A stretch of 17,230 nucleotides of DNA from an uncultured Bacteroidales bacterium (GTDB taxonomy: Bacteria; Bacteroidota; Bacteroidia; Bacteroidales; UBA932). This document shows, piece by piece, positions 9,575-17,171 of this stretch (position 1 is its first letter; each line of letters opens with the position of its first letter). A program made the position numbers and the translations under genes. The notes under the pieces are model-generated. The model had not been told where the DNA came from, ran no database searches, and saw nothing but the letters and a program-made list of their open reading frames with translations. The stretch spans positions 1 through 17,230 of the forward strand of contig CAMKTW010000012.1 in NCBI GenBank assembly GCA_946415795.1. The letters run 5' to 3'.

Positions 9575-12007
9575 TTATTTACGGCACAGACAAATATTTC
9601 CATAAACACCGCCGGCGGTGATGCGGGCTCCGGCTCCGGCGCCCTTGATGACAACGGGGTAGGGGTAGAACTTGGTAGCGATGGACACTGCTGAGTCGGT
9701 TCCCTCGTAGCTGAAGAAGGGGTGCTCCGGAGTTATGCACCGGAGGCCGATGGACACCTTGTCACCCTCTATCTCGGCCATATACCGCAGCTTGCCACCC
9801 TTTGAGAGGGCGTCGTTACGCAGCCCGGCAAAATAATCTTCATACTTTGAGAGGGCGTCGAAGAAGTCGTCCACGCTCCCCTTGAGGCACTCCTCGGGGA
9901 GGAAGCCCTTGATGTCGATATCCTCGGCCTCTACCTCGGCCCCGGTTTCGCGGGCAAGGATTATGGCCTTGCGCATAACGTCGATGCCCTGCAGGTCGGT
10001 GCGGGGGTCGGGCTCAGCAAAGCCCAGCTCCTTGGCGCGGCGCACGATGGTAGAGAAACTGTCCTTGCAGGTGGCCTGGCCGTATTCGCTGAATATGTAG
10101 TTCAGTGTACCGGAAACGATGGCGTCGATGTGTTCAACTGTATCACCGCTGCTTACCATCTGCTTGAGAGTGTGGATAACCGGCAGGGCGGCACCTACGT
10201 TGGTGTCGTAATAGAACGATGACTTGCCCTCTTCAGCGCAGCGGCGGATCTGGCGATACAGGTTCATATCCAGTGAGTTGGCAATCTTGTTGCAGGTCAC
10301 GATGCTGATGCCGGCAGCCAGGATGGAGGGGTAGTGGGTTGCGATGCCGATATCTGAGGTGCAGTCCACAAATACAGAGTTGGGGAGGGCCATCTTGATA
10401 GCCTCGTCAATAAAGTCGCCGGTGTTGATGCGAACGCTGCGGTCCAGAGCTGCGAACGCGGGTGCAATCTCGTCCAGATTGAGGCCGTTCTTGCAGAAGA
10501 ACTTGCCGTTTATGTTGCAGATTCCAACAATGTTTATGGCCACGCCGTTCTCTTTGATAACGTTGATCAGCTGCCCGCCCACATTGCCATAGCCGGCGAT
10601 GAAGAGGTTCAGGGTGTGCTGATACTCGCTGAAGAACTCGTCGTGGATGGCGCGTACCGCCTCGTTTATATCTTCTGTGCGGATGACTGCAGAGATATTA
10701 CGCTCGGAAGAGCCTTGTGCGATTGCGCGGATGGTGATGCCCTCGCCGCCGAGCGCGTCAAACATACGGCCGGTCACGCCCGACTGGTTCTTCATATCGT
10801 CACCCACGAGCGAGATGATGGAGAATCCGCGCTCAATCTTGAGCGGTTCGAGCTTCTTGAGGCTGATCTCGTATGCGAAAGTCTCGTCCACGGCCTTCTT
10901 GGCCAGGGCGGCGTCCTTCTCGTCAATTACCACCAGCATAGTGTGGACGGACGAAGCCTGTGTAATCAGAATAATGTTGATGTCATTTTTGGCCAGGGCG
11001 TCGAACAGTCGGCTGGAGTAGCCGGGAACACCCACCATACCGCTTCCCTCCATAGAGAGGATGGCCAGTTTGTCGCTGTTGGAGATGCCCTTGATGTTAC
11101 CGGCGGTCTCGGGGGGATTGCTCTCAATGAGGGTCCCTTTGCCCTCCGGATCAAAGGTATTCTTTACCAGGATGGGGATATTGTTACCCACAACGGGCTG
11201 GATTGTAGGGGGATAGACCACTTTTGCACCAAAGTGGGAGAGCTCCAGCGCCTCGCGGTACGAGATGTGTTCTATGGTCTTGGCTTCGGGCACGATATGC
11301 GGGTCGGCTGTCATCATACCGCAGACGTCAGTCCAGATCTCCAGCCGGCGGGCACCGATGGCAGCAGCCAGCAGAGATGCTGAATAGTCGCTGCCGCCGC
11401 GACCCAGGGTGGTGGTGCGCCCTTCTGCGTCAGAAGCGATGAAGCCCGGCATCACATAGAGTTTGGCATTGCTGCCGCCAAAGTAGTCTTGTGCGTTACG
11501 GTTGGTGGCCTCAGTGTCCACTACATTCTGCCCCTGTTCGTGACGGGTCTTGATGATGTCGCGGGAATCGACCCATTTGCAGCCGACTCCCATCGAGGTG
11601 AACTTTGCCGCAAGGATGCGGGTCGAAAGCAGTTCGCCAAAACTCATTATAAGGTCAAGGGAGTGTCCGGTGAGTTCGCGGATGCGGCAGATGCCGTCGC
11701 AGATGCCGCCCAGCTGTACGAACCGCTCGGAAATCTCACGGTTGATATCGTCCTGGAAGTACTGCGGGATAAGCTCTGATATGATCTGATGATGCCTCTG
11801 TTCAAGTTCGGCAAGTATATCCTTGTACCCCATATCACCCATCTGGGACATTCGGCCAACTTTGATAAGTGTATCGGTAGCCTTGCTGATTGCAGATGCT
11901 ACCAGAATAGTCTTGTCGCCGCTGACGGCCTTGGTCACAATCTCTACCACCTTGCTCATATTGGCGGCATTGGCCACGGATGAACCTCCAAACTTTAAAA
12001 CTTGCAT
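9575..12007 (-). CDS. thrA: Bifunctional aspartokinase / homoserine dehydrogenase
   Basis: This fused 810-residue enzyme carries two steps: phosphorylation of aspartate, and NAD(P)H reduction of aspartate semialdehyde to homoserine. The kinase half opens with 'KFGGSSVA' (residues 5-12) and has 'GRGGSDYSAS' at 202-211 and 'WTDVCGMMTADP' at 225-236. Two ACT-type regulatory segments follow at about 313-375 and 395-460, where a pathway amino acid would bind. The dehydrogenase half begins near 465, with the nucleotide loop 'GYGNVG' at 472-477, 'TCNKIANS' at 571-578, and 'NVGAALPVIHTLK' plus 'SGTLNYIFSEY' at about 603-642. The ATG at 12007 lies inside the end of metX (13-nt overlap), implying translational coupling. 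The neighbouring metX suggests a methionine role, so metL would be an equally defensible name. Which amino acid inhibits it cannot be read from the sequence. Confidence 0.95.
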   Translation of the reverse strand: MQVLKFGGSSVANAANMSKVVEIVTKAVSGDKTILVASAISKATDTLIKVGRMSQMGDMGYKDILAELEQRHHQIISELIPQYFQDDINREISERFVQLGGICDGICRIRELTGHSLDLIMSFGELLSTRILAAKFTSMGVGCKWVDSRDIIKTRHEQGQNVVDTEATNRNAQDYFGGSNAKLYVMPGFIASDAEGRTTTLGRGGSDYSASLLAAAIGARRLEIWTDVCGMMTADPHIVPEAKTIEHISYREALELSHFGAKVVYPPTIQPVVGNNIPILVKNTFDPEGKGTLIESNPPETAGNIKGISNSDKLAILSMEGSGMVGVPGYSSRLFDALAKNDINIILITQASSVHTMLVVIDEKDAALAKKAVDETFAYEISLKKLEPLKIERGFSIISLVGDDMKNQSGVTGRMFDALGGEGITIRAIAQGSSERNISAVIRTEDINEAVRAIHDEFFSEYQHTLNLFIAGYGNVGGQLINVIKENGVAINIVGICNINGKFFCKNGLNLDEIAPAFAALDRSVRINTGDFIDEAIKMALPNSVFVDCTSDIGIATHYPSILAAGISIVTCNKIANSLDMNLYRQIRRCAEEGKSSFYYDTNVGAALPVIHTLKQMVSSGDTVEHIDAIVSGTLNYIFSEYGQATCKDSFSTIVRRAKELGFAEPDPRTDLQGIDVMRKAIILARETGAEVEAEDIDIKGFLPEECLKGSVDDFFDALSKYEDYFAGLRNDALSKGGKLRYMAEIEGDKVSIGLRCITPEHPFFSYEGTDSAVSIATKFYPYPVVIKGAGAGARITAGGVYGNICLCRK

Positions 12008-13008
12008 AGATCAAAGTGTTTATTAATACAATTAGATATCTGTTCGTGTTCGAGCAGGAATCCGTCGTGCCCGAAATCAGATGAAATTATCTCAAGGCTT
12101 GCGCCGGGGATGGCTTCTGCAAGGCGCCTGCTCTCGGTTATAGGGAACAGGATATCGCTGTCGATTGCAATGCAGAGTGTCTTTGCGGTGATACCCGCAA
12201 GAGCCTTTTCCACTCCGCCCCGCTTACGGCCCACATTGTGGGTATCGACCCCAAGCGTGAGGCAGTAGTAGGAATACGCGTCAAAGCGGCGGCAGAGCTT
12301 TTGCCCCTGGTACTGCTGATATGTGACGGCCCGGTTGGCAACCAGAAAGTCGGGATTTGTCTCCGCCTGGGTGCGTCCGTACCCCTCGTAGTTACGATAT
12401 GTCACCATAGCCATACTCCGTGCCGCGGCCAGACCGGCAGCCCCGCCGCCGGCATCCTTGGATGCGTCAAATGTCGGGTCTGCTTTGATAGCCATCCGCT
12501 GGGCTTCCAGAGTGGCTGTACACCAGGGACTTACAATCGCGCTGGTGGCAATCAGGCACAAGTTCCTGATCCGTTCCGGGAAGCTTGCCGCCCACTCAAC
12601 CGACTGGAAGCCGCCGTTGCTGCCCCCGATTAAAAAGTCAACCTTGTCTATTCCCAGGTGTTCGCGAAGCAGGTCGTGGGCCCTGACAAGGTCGCGGATG
12701 GTTACCAGGGGGAAGTTGCGCAGGGGAGCCTTTGCATACGTCGTGGGGCCTGTGGTGCCGTAGCAACTGCCAATTATGTTGGCACATACGATATAGTATC
12801 TGTCGGTATCGAACAGAAGCCCCCTGCCGACAAGGGTGTCCCACCACTCCTCCGGATTGGAGTTGGCGGTGAGTGCGTGGCATATCCAGATCACAGGGCG
12901 GTCACCGCGTGTTTCGCAGCTGGTATGGTAACAAATCGTCAGGGAATCCAGCGACCCGCCCGCTTCCAGTTGAAAAACTTTGTCGTATGTATATGTGTGA
13001 CGCAGCAT
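11995..13008 (-). CDS. metX: Homoserine O-acetyltransferase (MetX family)
   Basis: This alpha/beta-hydrolase-fold acyltransferase activates homoserine, normally with acetyl-CoA, for direct sulfhydrylation or transsulfuration to methionine. The 337-residue sequence contains 'CHALTANSNPEEWW' near 43-56 (the oxyanion region), and 'NIIGSCYGTTGP' near 78-88. The nucleophile is Ser130 in 'GGSNGG', where MetX proteins usually have GGSMGG. The other triad members are likely Asp285 ('AIDSDILFP') and His314 ('FGHDGF'). The gene leads metX-thrA-asd and overlaps thrA by 13 nt. It starts about 11 nt after its predicted transcription start, leaving no space for a SAM riboswitch. Acetyl versus succinyl specificity varies inside this family and is not decided here. 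The Met-to-Asn change beside the nucleophile is the one odd residue. Confidence 0.93.
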   Translation of the reverse strand: MLRHTYTYDKVFQLEAGGSLDSLTICYHTSCETRGDRPVIWICHALTANSNPEEWWDTLVGRGLLFDTDRYYIVCANIIGSCYGTTGPTTYAKAPLRNFPLVTIRDLVRAHDLLREHLGIDKVDFLIGGSNGGFQSVEWAASFPERIRNLCLIATSAIVSPWCTATLEAQRMAIKADPTFDASKDAGGGAAGLAAARSMAMVTYRNYEGYGRTQAETNPDFLVANRAVTYQQYQGQKLCRRFDAYSYYCLTLGVDTHNVGRKRGGVEKALAGITAKTLCIAIDSDILFPITESRRLAEAIPGASLEIISSDFGHDGFLLEHEQISNCINKHFDLCKF

Positions 13009-13025
13009 CCTGTAAAATTGAACCG

Positions 13026-13052
13026 CAAATGTACCGTATTTTTTGTAACAAA
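13026..13052 (-). promoter_or_regulatory. Bacteroidota-type promoter of metX-thrA-asd
   Basis: On the minus strand TACATTTG at 13033-13026 is a full match to TAnnTTTG, with a TTTG at 13052-13049 as the likely -33 element. The spacer of 15 nt is a few bases shorter than usual. The predicted start is around 13020, so the leader is only about a dozen bases and holds no leader peptide or riboswitch. Confidence 0.6.
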
Positions 13053-13084
13053 GAAAAAATATGTTTCAAGTACTTCTGGACAAC

Positions 13085-13117
13085 AAAAAAGGCCAACTTA
13101 CGAAGTTGACCTTTTTT
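13085..13117 (-). terminator. Rho-independent terminator after the OmpA-like lipoprotein gene
   Basis: The hairpin pairs A6-GG-C-CAACTT with AAGTTG-A-CC-T6 around a 3-nt loop, with one internal mismatch, and is flanked by A and T runs on opposite sides. It begins about 20 nt after the stop of the gene at 13138 and lies before the metX promoter, so it separates the two minus-strand units. The A/T symmetry means it could also stop plus-strand transcription. Confidence 0.85.
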
Positions 13118-13137
13118 GCTGCTTATAATTCTAAACT

Positions 13138-14775
13138 TTATTTAATCTTGGCGAATTCGATATCATTCTCTGCGCGAGCCTTGAGTTCTTTGCTGTTTTT
13201 AATTTTTGCAAGTTCTGCCAGCGCAGCGGAAGCCTTGCCCTGGCGGGCTGCGATGATGGCGCGCTCGTAAGCAGCCAGTTCGCTGTCGCAATCCTTCAGG
13301 AGGGAAGATGCCTTTACAAGGTCGCCGTTGAGAATGTATGCGAGAGCTTCGTTAGCGTCGCCGGTGCCGGCGAGTTTCTTGGCGGCAGCAGCGTAGTTAC
13401 CGTTGAGAATGTCCATGGTACCGAGGTTTACCTTGCCGGCATCACCAGTCTCTTTCTCAAAGAAATCGAGAGCCTTTGCCAGGTCGCCGCCCCGGAGTGC
13501 CAGCACGCCGCGCAGGTTGTTAAGCCCCTCGATGCTGCGGTCGCTGACCTTCTTTAACATAGCCTCAGCCTGAGACTCTTTGCCCTGGTCGAGCAGGATG
13601 CAGGCGGAGTTGAGTTTAGCGCGGTCGCTGTCGTACTTCTTGATAGCCTGAGAATAGATATCCATCTTGGCCGACTGGTCGTTTGTGAGGGTCGCGCTGC
13701 GGAGCAGGGCCTCTTCGTCGAGGATGTCGATATTGTCCTCAACCAGAGCCTTGAGCTCTTCTGCGGTGTAGTTCTGGAATTCAACGTTGGTCACGAAACG
13801 GGCGCGGCGGAGTTCAGGGAGAACGTCTTTTGCAAGGGTTCCGTAAACGCTTGACATATTCTTGATTTCACGCTCGCGGACATCGGGGTCGCTGTACATA
13901 GAGAGGACGCGGAGGATGAGGTCCTTGTCTTCTATGTTGGAGTTGTTGACCAGTTCCTGGAAACCTTCCCAGTCCTCACCGATACTGCGGGTAGTGACAC
14001 CGCCGGTCTCAAGCTTCTTGGAAACCTGCTTGAAGGCGCTCTGTGCAGAGGCGGCACGCTGGTCAGAGAGGGTGTTGTTGCGTTTCTCGGGGCCATCGGG
14101 AGATGCATAGGCGATGATGTCGGTGCCGACGATAGTGCGGCGGTCATCCTTCATCACATCCTTGACGCCGGTCTTGTACTCCTTGATGGACTCGGAAGTG
14201 AGCTGGTTGGAGCGTACGTTTGCGCTGTTGATCAGATAGAGGATCTGAGCCTCAACCTCCTCGGGGATAACATCCTGATAGTTGTCGGCAGCTGCTGCAT
14301 AGGAACCGGTCCTGTTTGCCAGCATATAGGTGGTGTTTGCACCGTCTGCGATCTTGATGTCCTCGGGGAAAGCCCAGGATTTCTTCTTATACTTGACGGT
14401 GGCGCGGCCGACGAGTTCGGATTTCTCCATACCCGGAACATATTTGAATTTGATGTGTTCGGTGATGCTTGCGCCGTTTTTACCTACGGTCTTGTAGTTG
14501 TCCATAACCTTCTCGCCCTGGTAAACGAAGGGCTCGCCGGCAACTTCCTGTCCGTCGAACTTCATAACGGGAACCACCTCGAGGATGGCTTTTTTGTGGA
14601 AGTATTTTTCGGGGAAGGTAACAGTGACGTCAGCGTCGATATTATCTGCTACTACCTCAAGAACCTCGGGGTTGCATTCTACTTTGACAAGGCTCGCGAG
14701 GTCGGCCATTTTAGAAACCTTGTTGCAGGAAATCACTGCAAGGCAGGCAAAAGCGATAAATAAAAGCTTCTTCAT
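13138..14775 (-). CDS. OmpA-like domain lipoprotein with TPR-like C-terminal repeats
   Basis: This is a 545-residue predicted lipoprotein. I choose the ATG at 14775, because MKKLLFIAFACLAVISC gives a proper signal with Cys17 as the lipid site. An in-frame ATG at 14823 lies at or before the predicted transcription start. Residues 25-150 form a beta-rich region of unknown function ('CNPEVLEVVADNIDADVTVTFPEKYF'). Residues about 178-270 resemble an OmpA C-terminal-like domain, with 'GTDIIAYASPDGP' followed by 'NTLSDQRAASAQSAF', the segment that in this family contacts peptidoglycan. From about 355 to 540 the sequence is alanine-rich and helical, with repeats suggesting TPR-like units ('AEAMLKKVSDRSIEGLNNLRGVLALRGGDLAKAL'). 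It probably lies on the periplasmic side of the outer membrane. It is divergent from the sigma-54 activator and ends in a strong terminator. The exact role is unknown to me. Confidence 0.8.
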   Translation of the reverse strand: MKKLLFIAFACLAVISCNKVSKMADLASLVKVECNPEVLEVVADNIDADVTVTFPEKYFHKKAILEVVPVMKFDGQEVAGEPFVYQGEKVMDNYKTVGKNGASITEHIKFKYVPGMEKSELVGRATVKYKKKSWAFPEDIKIADGANTTYMLANRTGSYAAAADNYQDVIPEEVEAQILYLINSANVRSNQLTSESIKEYKTGVKDVMKDDRRTIVGTDIIAYASPDGPEKRNNTLSDQRAASAQSAFKQVSKKLETGGVTTRSIGEDWEGFQELVNNSNIEDKDLILRVLSMYSDPDVREREIKNMSSVYGTLAKDVLPELRRARFVTNVEFQNYTAEELKALVEDNIDILDEEALLRSATLTNDQSAKMDIYSQAIKKYDSDRAKLNSACILLDQGKESQAEAMLKKVSDRSIEGLNNLRGVLALRGGDLAKALDFFEKETGDAGKVNLGTMDILNGNYAAAAKKLAGTGDANEALAYILNGDLVKASSLLKDCDSELAAYERAIIAARQGKASAALAELAKIKNSKELKARAENDIEFAKIK

Positions 14776-14820
14776 AAATAGATAATTTATATAGATTTTG
14801 ATTTTTCTTCCTATTTGGGG

Positions 14821-14828
14821 CAAATATA
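14821..14828 (-). promoter_or_regulatory. -7 element of the OmpA-like lipoprotein promoter
   Basis: TATATTTG on the minus strand (14828-14821) matches TAnnTTTG in full. No clean TTTG is present at the -33 position, where the sequence is a run of T and A. The predicted start near 14815 gives a leader of about 40 nt and supports the ATG at 14775 over the one at 14823. Confidence 0.5.
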
Positions 14829-14846
14829 ATAATTATAAAAAATATC

Positions 14847-14868
14847 TGGCGAAAAAATTGTAAATTCG
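14847..14868 (+). promoter_or_regulatory. Candidate promoter of the sigma-54 activator gene, with a sigma-54-like site
   Basis: TGGC at 14847-14850 and TTGT at 14858-14861 have the 10-nt spacing between GG and G(C/T) seen in sigma-54 -24/-12 promoters. The match to TGGCAC-N5-TTGC is partial. TAAATTCG at 14861-14868 is one base from the Bacteroidota -7 consensus TAnnTTTG. Either would start transcription within a few bases of the ATG at 14874, so the mRNA would be nearly leaderless. Neither is strong, and the real promoter could lie elsewhere. Confidence 0.3.
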
Positions 14869-14873
14869 CAGCT

Positions 14874-16094
14874 ATGAATTTTGAATCCATAAAGCAGCGT
14901 TTCGGCATTATAGGAGATTCTGCCGCACTGGACAGCGCCATCGGCGTTGCACTACAGGTGGCGAAAACTGATTTATCGGTCCTGGTCACCGGAGAGAGCG
15001 GCGTCGGCAAGGAATTTATCCCTCAGATAATACACTATAACAGTCCCCGCAAGCACAACGTATATCTCTCTATCAACTGCGGTGCGATTCCGGAAGGGAC
15101 GATAGATTCAGAATTGTTCGGTCACGAGAAGGGTTCTTTCACCGGGGCCTCAGAGACACGCAAGGGTTATTTTGAGGAGGCCGACGGCGGCACCCTCTTC
15201 CTGGACGAGGTGGCTGAGCTGCCCCTCTCCACCCAGGTGCGCCTTCTGCGCGTGCTCCAGACGGGAGAATTTATGAAGGTAGGGTCATCCAAGATACAGA
15301 AGACCAATGTCCGGGTGGTGGCCGCCACAAATATCGACCTGCGCCGGGCCATCGAAACTGGCCGGTTCCGCGAAGACCTTTATTTCCGCCTGAACACGGT
15401 GCCTATCCGTATGCCGGCCTTGCGCGACCGCAAGGAGGATATCCACAAGCTGTTCCGCAAGTTCGCCCTGGATTTTGCAAACAAGTATATGATGCCCGCC
15501 ATCCGGCTCACCCCGGACGCAGTGGAGAAGCTGGAGCACTACGGCTGGCCCGGTAACGTGCGTGAGTTGAAAAGTGTGGCGGAGCGCATATCTGTGATGG
15601 AGACAGAGCGCATAATTGACAGCAGGACCCTGGAGAAATATCTGCAGAACGACCTCAATGTTTCACTCCCGGCCCTGACGGGCAGCGCCGCGGCTGATTA
15701 TATGAGCGACCGCGACATCATCTTCAAGATGATAATGCAGCTCAAGCAGGATATCGAGAATCTCAAAGCCCGTCTGGACAGCCAGGGACAGGCTCCCTCC
15801 GGCGGGAAATTCATAACGCAGCATTCCAACCTTATTGTGGAGAGCAGTGAGGCGGGCGAGGTGCATACGTACGGGCAGGACGGGGTGGAGGAACAGCCGG
15901 TGCAGGAGGTTTATCACGAACCCGGAACCCCCGTGGAGCAGGACGAAGACCAGAATCTCTCCATAAACGACAAGAAGTCGGAACTGATTGCGAAAGCGCT
16001 GGAGAAGCACCGCGGCAACCGCAAGGAGGCTGCGGCAGAGCTGGGTATCTCAGAGCGTACGCTATACCGGAAAATTAAAGAATTAGGTTTATGA
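14874..16094 (+). CDS. Sigma-54-dependent transcriptional activator without receiver domain
   Basis: This 406-residue bacterial enhancer-binding protein starts almost directly with the AAA+ domain and lacks a receiver, PAS or GAF input domain. Walker A is 'GESGVGKE' at 40-47. The sigma-54 contact loop is 'GSFTGA' at 87-92, where the common form is GAFTGA. Walker B is 'GGTLFLDE' at 105-112. Arginine-finger-type residues lie in 'GRFREDLYFRLN' at 163-174, and 'YGWPGNVREL' is at 223-232. A C-terminal Fis-type helix-turn-helix covers about 380-403 ('GNRKEAAAELGISERTLYRKIKEL'). Between them, about 270-365 is a non-conserved linker with a likely coiled coil near 278-303 and an acidic stretch near 322-360. 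With no input domain, its control must come through expression or another protein. The stop overlaps the lptE start (ATGA), indicating coupling to lipopolysaccharide transport. Confidence 0.95.
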   Translation: MNFESIKQRFGIIGDSAALDSAIGVALQVAKTDLSVLVTGESGVGKEFIPQIIHYNSPRKHNVYLSINCGAIPEGTIDSELFGHEKGSFTGASETRKGYFEEADGGTLFLDEVAELPLSTQVRLLRVLQTGEFMKVGSSKIQKTNVRVVAATNIDLRRAIETGRFREDLYFRLNTVPIRMPALRDRKEDIHKLFRKFALDFANKYMMPAIRLTPDAVEKLEHYGWPGNVRELKSVAERISVMETERIIDSRTLEKYLQNDLNVSLPALTGSAAADYMSDRDIIFKMIMQLKQDIENLKARLDSQGQAPSGGKFITQHSNLIVESSEAGEVHTYGQDGVEEQPVQEVYHEPGTPVEQDEDQNLSINDKKSELIAKALEKHRGNRKEAAAELGISERTLYRKIKELGL

Positions 16095-16600
16095 AAAGAT
16101 ATTTGAAAGCACTTGTTCTGATTGCGGCGGCATTTTGTGCCGGCGGGTGCGGCATATACTCGTTCTCGGGTACATCCATCCGCCCCGACGTCCATACAAT
16201 CACCATCGAGCCGGTGGAGAACAATGCGATGAAGGTGAACCCCGCGCTGGCAAACGACCTTACCGAGGCCCTGAAGGACAAGTTCAAAAAGCTCACCAGC
16301 CTTGAGCAGGTGGAGGTGGACGGCGACCTGCTGCTTGTAGTTACGGTAGAATCTTATGATGTTAAGGCGCAGGGCATTTCCAAGGACGAGACTGCAGCCC
16401 AGAACCGCCTGACTGTGACCTGCAAGGCTACTTTTGAGAATTTCAAACATCCTGAGGAGAGTTTTGAGAAGAAGTCGTTCGCAGCTTACCAGGATTATGA
16501 CGCCGATATGTCACTGGATGAGGTGGAGGCTTCCTTGTGCGACGAGATTGTTGAAACGCTGGTGGAGGATATCTTCAATGCGTCTGTGGCACAGTGGTAG
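16091..16600 (+). CDS. lptE: LptE-like lipopolysaccharide assembly lipoprotein
   Basis: This 169-residue protein is the probable outer-membrane partner of LptD, helping place lipopolysaccharide in the outer leaflet. A signal peptide ends in the lipobox Ala-Gly-Gly-Cys with Cys20 as the lipid site. The mature start 'CGIYSFSGTSIRPDVHTITIEPVENNA' resembles Bacteroidota LptE, with a compact alpha/beta body: 'PALANDLTEALKDKFKK' helix and 'DLLLVVTVESYDV' strand. The ATG overlaps the preceding stop as ATGA, so translation is likely coupled to the sigma-54 activator. Homology of LptE across phyla is weak, so the call relies on the N-terminal pattern, size and this gene neighbourhood. A generic small lipoprotein is the main alternative. 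Confidence 0.8.
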   Translation: MKRYLKALVLIAAAFCAGGCGIYSFSGTSIRPDVHTITIEPVENNAMKVNPALANDLTEALKDKFKKLTSLEQVEVDGDLLLVVTVESYDVKAQGISKDETAAQNRLTVTCKATFENFKHPEESFEKKSFAAYQDYDADMSLDEVEASLCDEIVETLVEDIFNASVAQW

Positions 16601-16611
16601 AGTATCATAAA

Positions 16612-16643
16612 TTTGTTATATCGCAAAAAATGTACTTACTTTG
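16612..16643 (+). promoter_or_regulatory. Bacteroidota-type promoter of secG
   Basis: TTTG at 16612-16615 is followed after 20 nt by TTACTTTG at 16636-16643, a one-mismatch version of TAnnTTTG at the expected -33/-7 spacing. The predicted start is near 16650, giving a leader of about 34 nt before the ATG at 16684. secG can thus be made separately from the activator-lptE unit. Confidence 0.55.
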
Positions 16644-16683
16644 AACCCCCTAAACAGAGCAGAAACAAATAATATTCAATAAT

Positions 16684-17055
16684 ATGCAAGCTATTTATAT
16701 TACACTTTCGGTAATTATCGTGGTAGCCAGCGTGCTTCTGACGCTCATCGTGCTTGTGCAGAATTCAAAGGGCGGCGGACTGGCAGCTAACTTTGCTGCC
16801 GGCAACACAACTTTCGGCGTCCGCCAGACCGCGGATTTCCTGGAGAAGACCACCTGGGTACTGGCCGCCGTCGTGCTGGTCCTTTGCGTTGTGGCGACCT
16901 TCTTCACCCCCAAGCCTTCCAGTGGCTCTGCAAGCAGTATCGAGAATCAGATCCAGCAGGCAGCACCCGCAGAGGGCGAGCCCGAGTTCCCTGCAAACAC
17001 CATCCCTGCGGAGGAAGTTGCAACTGAGGCGCCCGCAGAGACCCCTGCAGAGTAA
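16684..17055 (+). CDS. secG: Preprotein translocase subunit SecG
   Basis: SecG is a small inner-membrane part of the SecYEG channel that assists SecA-driven protein export. The 123-residue sequence has a first membrane helix at about 3-25, then the family motif 'LVQNSKGGGLAANF' at 24-37 within the cytoplasmic loop, which continues 'TTFGVRQTADFLEKTTW'. A second membrane helix lies at about 58-75. From residue 78 on there is a low-complexity tail rich in Ala, Glu and Pro (ending 'EVATEAPAETPAE'), which other SecG proteins often lack or vary. The gene follows lptE after 83 nt, has its own promoter, and ends at a clear terminator. SecG, LptE and the activator together make this an envelope-assembly neighbourhood. 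Confidence 0.96.
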   Translation: MQAIYITLSVIIVVASVLLTLIVLVQNSKGGGLAANFAAGNTTFGVRQTADFLEKTTWVLAAVVLVLCVVATFFTPKPSSGSASSIENQIQQAAPAEGEPEFPANTIPAEEVATEAPAETPAE

Positions 17056-17074
17056 GCAAATCTTTATTACCGCA

Positions 17075-17105
17075 AAAAAACCGACCCCTAACGGGCCGGT
17101 TTTTT
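17075..17105 (+). terminator. Rho-independent terminator after secG
   Basis: AAAAAACCG-A-CCC pairs with GGG-C-CGGTTTTTT around a 5-nt loop (one internal mismatch), ending in six T. It begins about 20 nt after the secG stop. The flanking A run would let it act on both strands. Confidence 0.88.
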
Positions 17106-17171
17106 CGTATCCGTTCTGCTGCTTCGTAAGGGGACAACTGTCCGGAGCTGAACGGCAGCGGGACTTAAAAC
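17106..17171. other. Non-coding stretch between two terminators
   Basis: These 66 bases contain no recognisable gene. They hold two small perfect hairpins, GGAC-AACT-GTCC and GCTG-AACGG-CAGC. No TAnnTTTG is seen on the plus strand here, so an independent small RNA is not supported by a promoter. Confidence 0.3.

Noticed and set aside
13009..13025. SAM or other riboswitch before metX
   Set aside because: The predicted leader is only about a dozen bases and has no room for an aptamer.
14776..14823. Longer N-terminus of the OmpA-like lipoprotein (ATG at 14823)
   Set aside because: The extension would put 16 residues before a clean lipoprotein signal and overlaps the promoter region.
16608..16615. 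TAAATTTG as an independent -7 element for secG
   Set aside because: It matches the consensus, but its TTTG fits better as the -33 element of the TTACTTTG 20 nt downstream. A start there would lie just after the lptE stop and is less likely.
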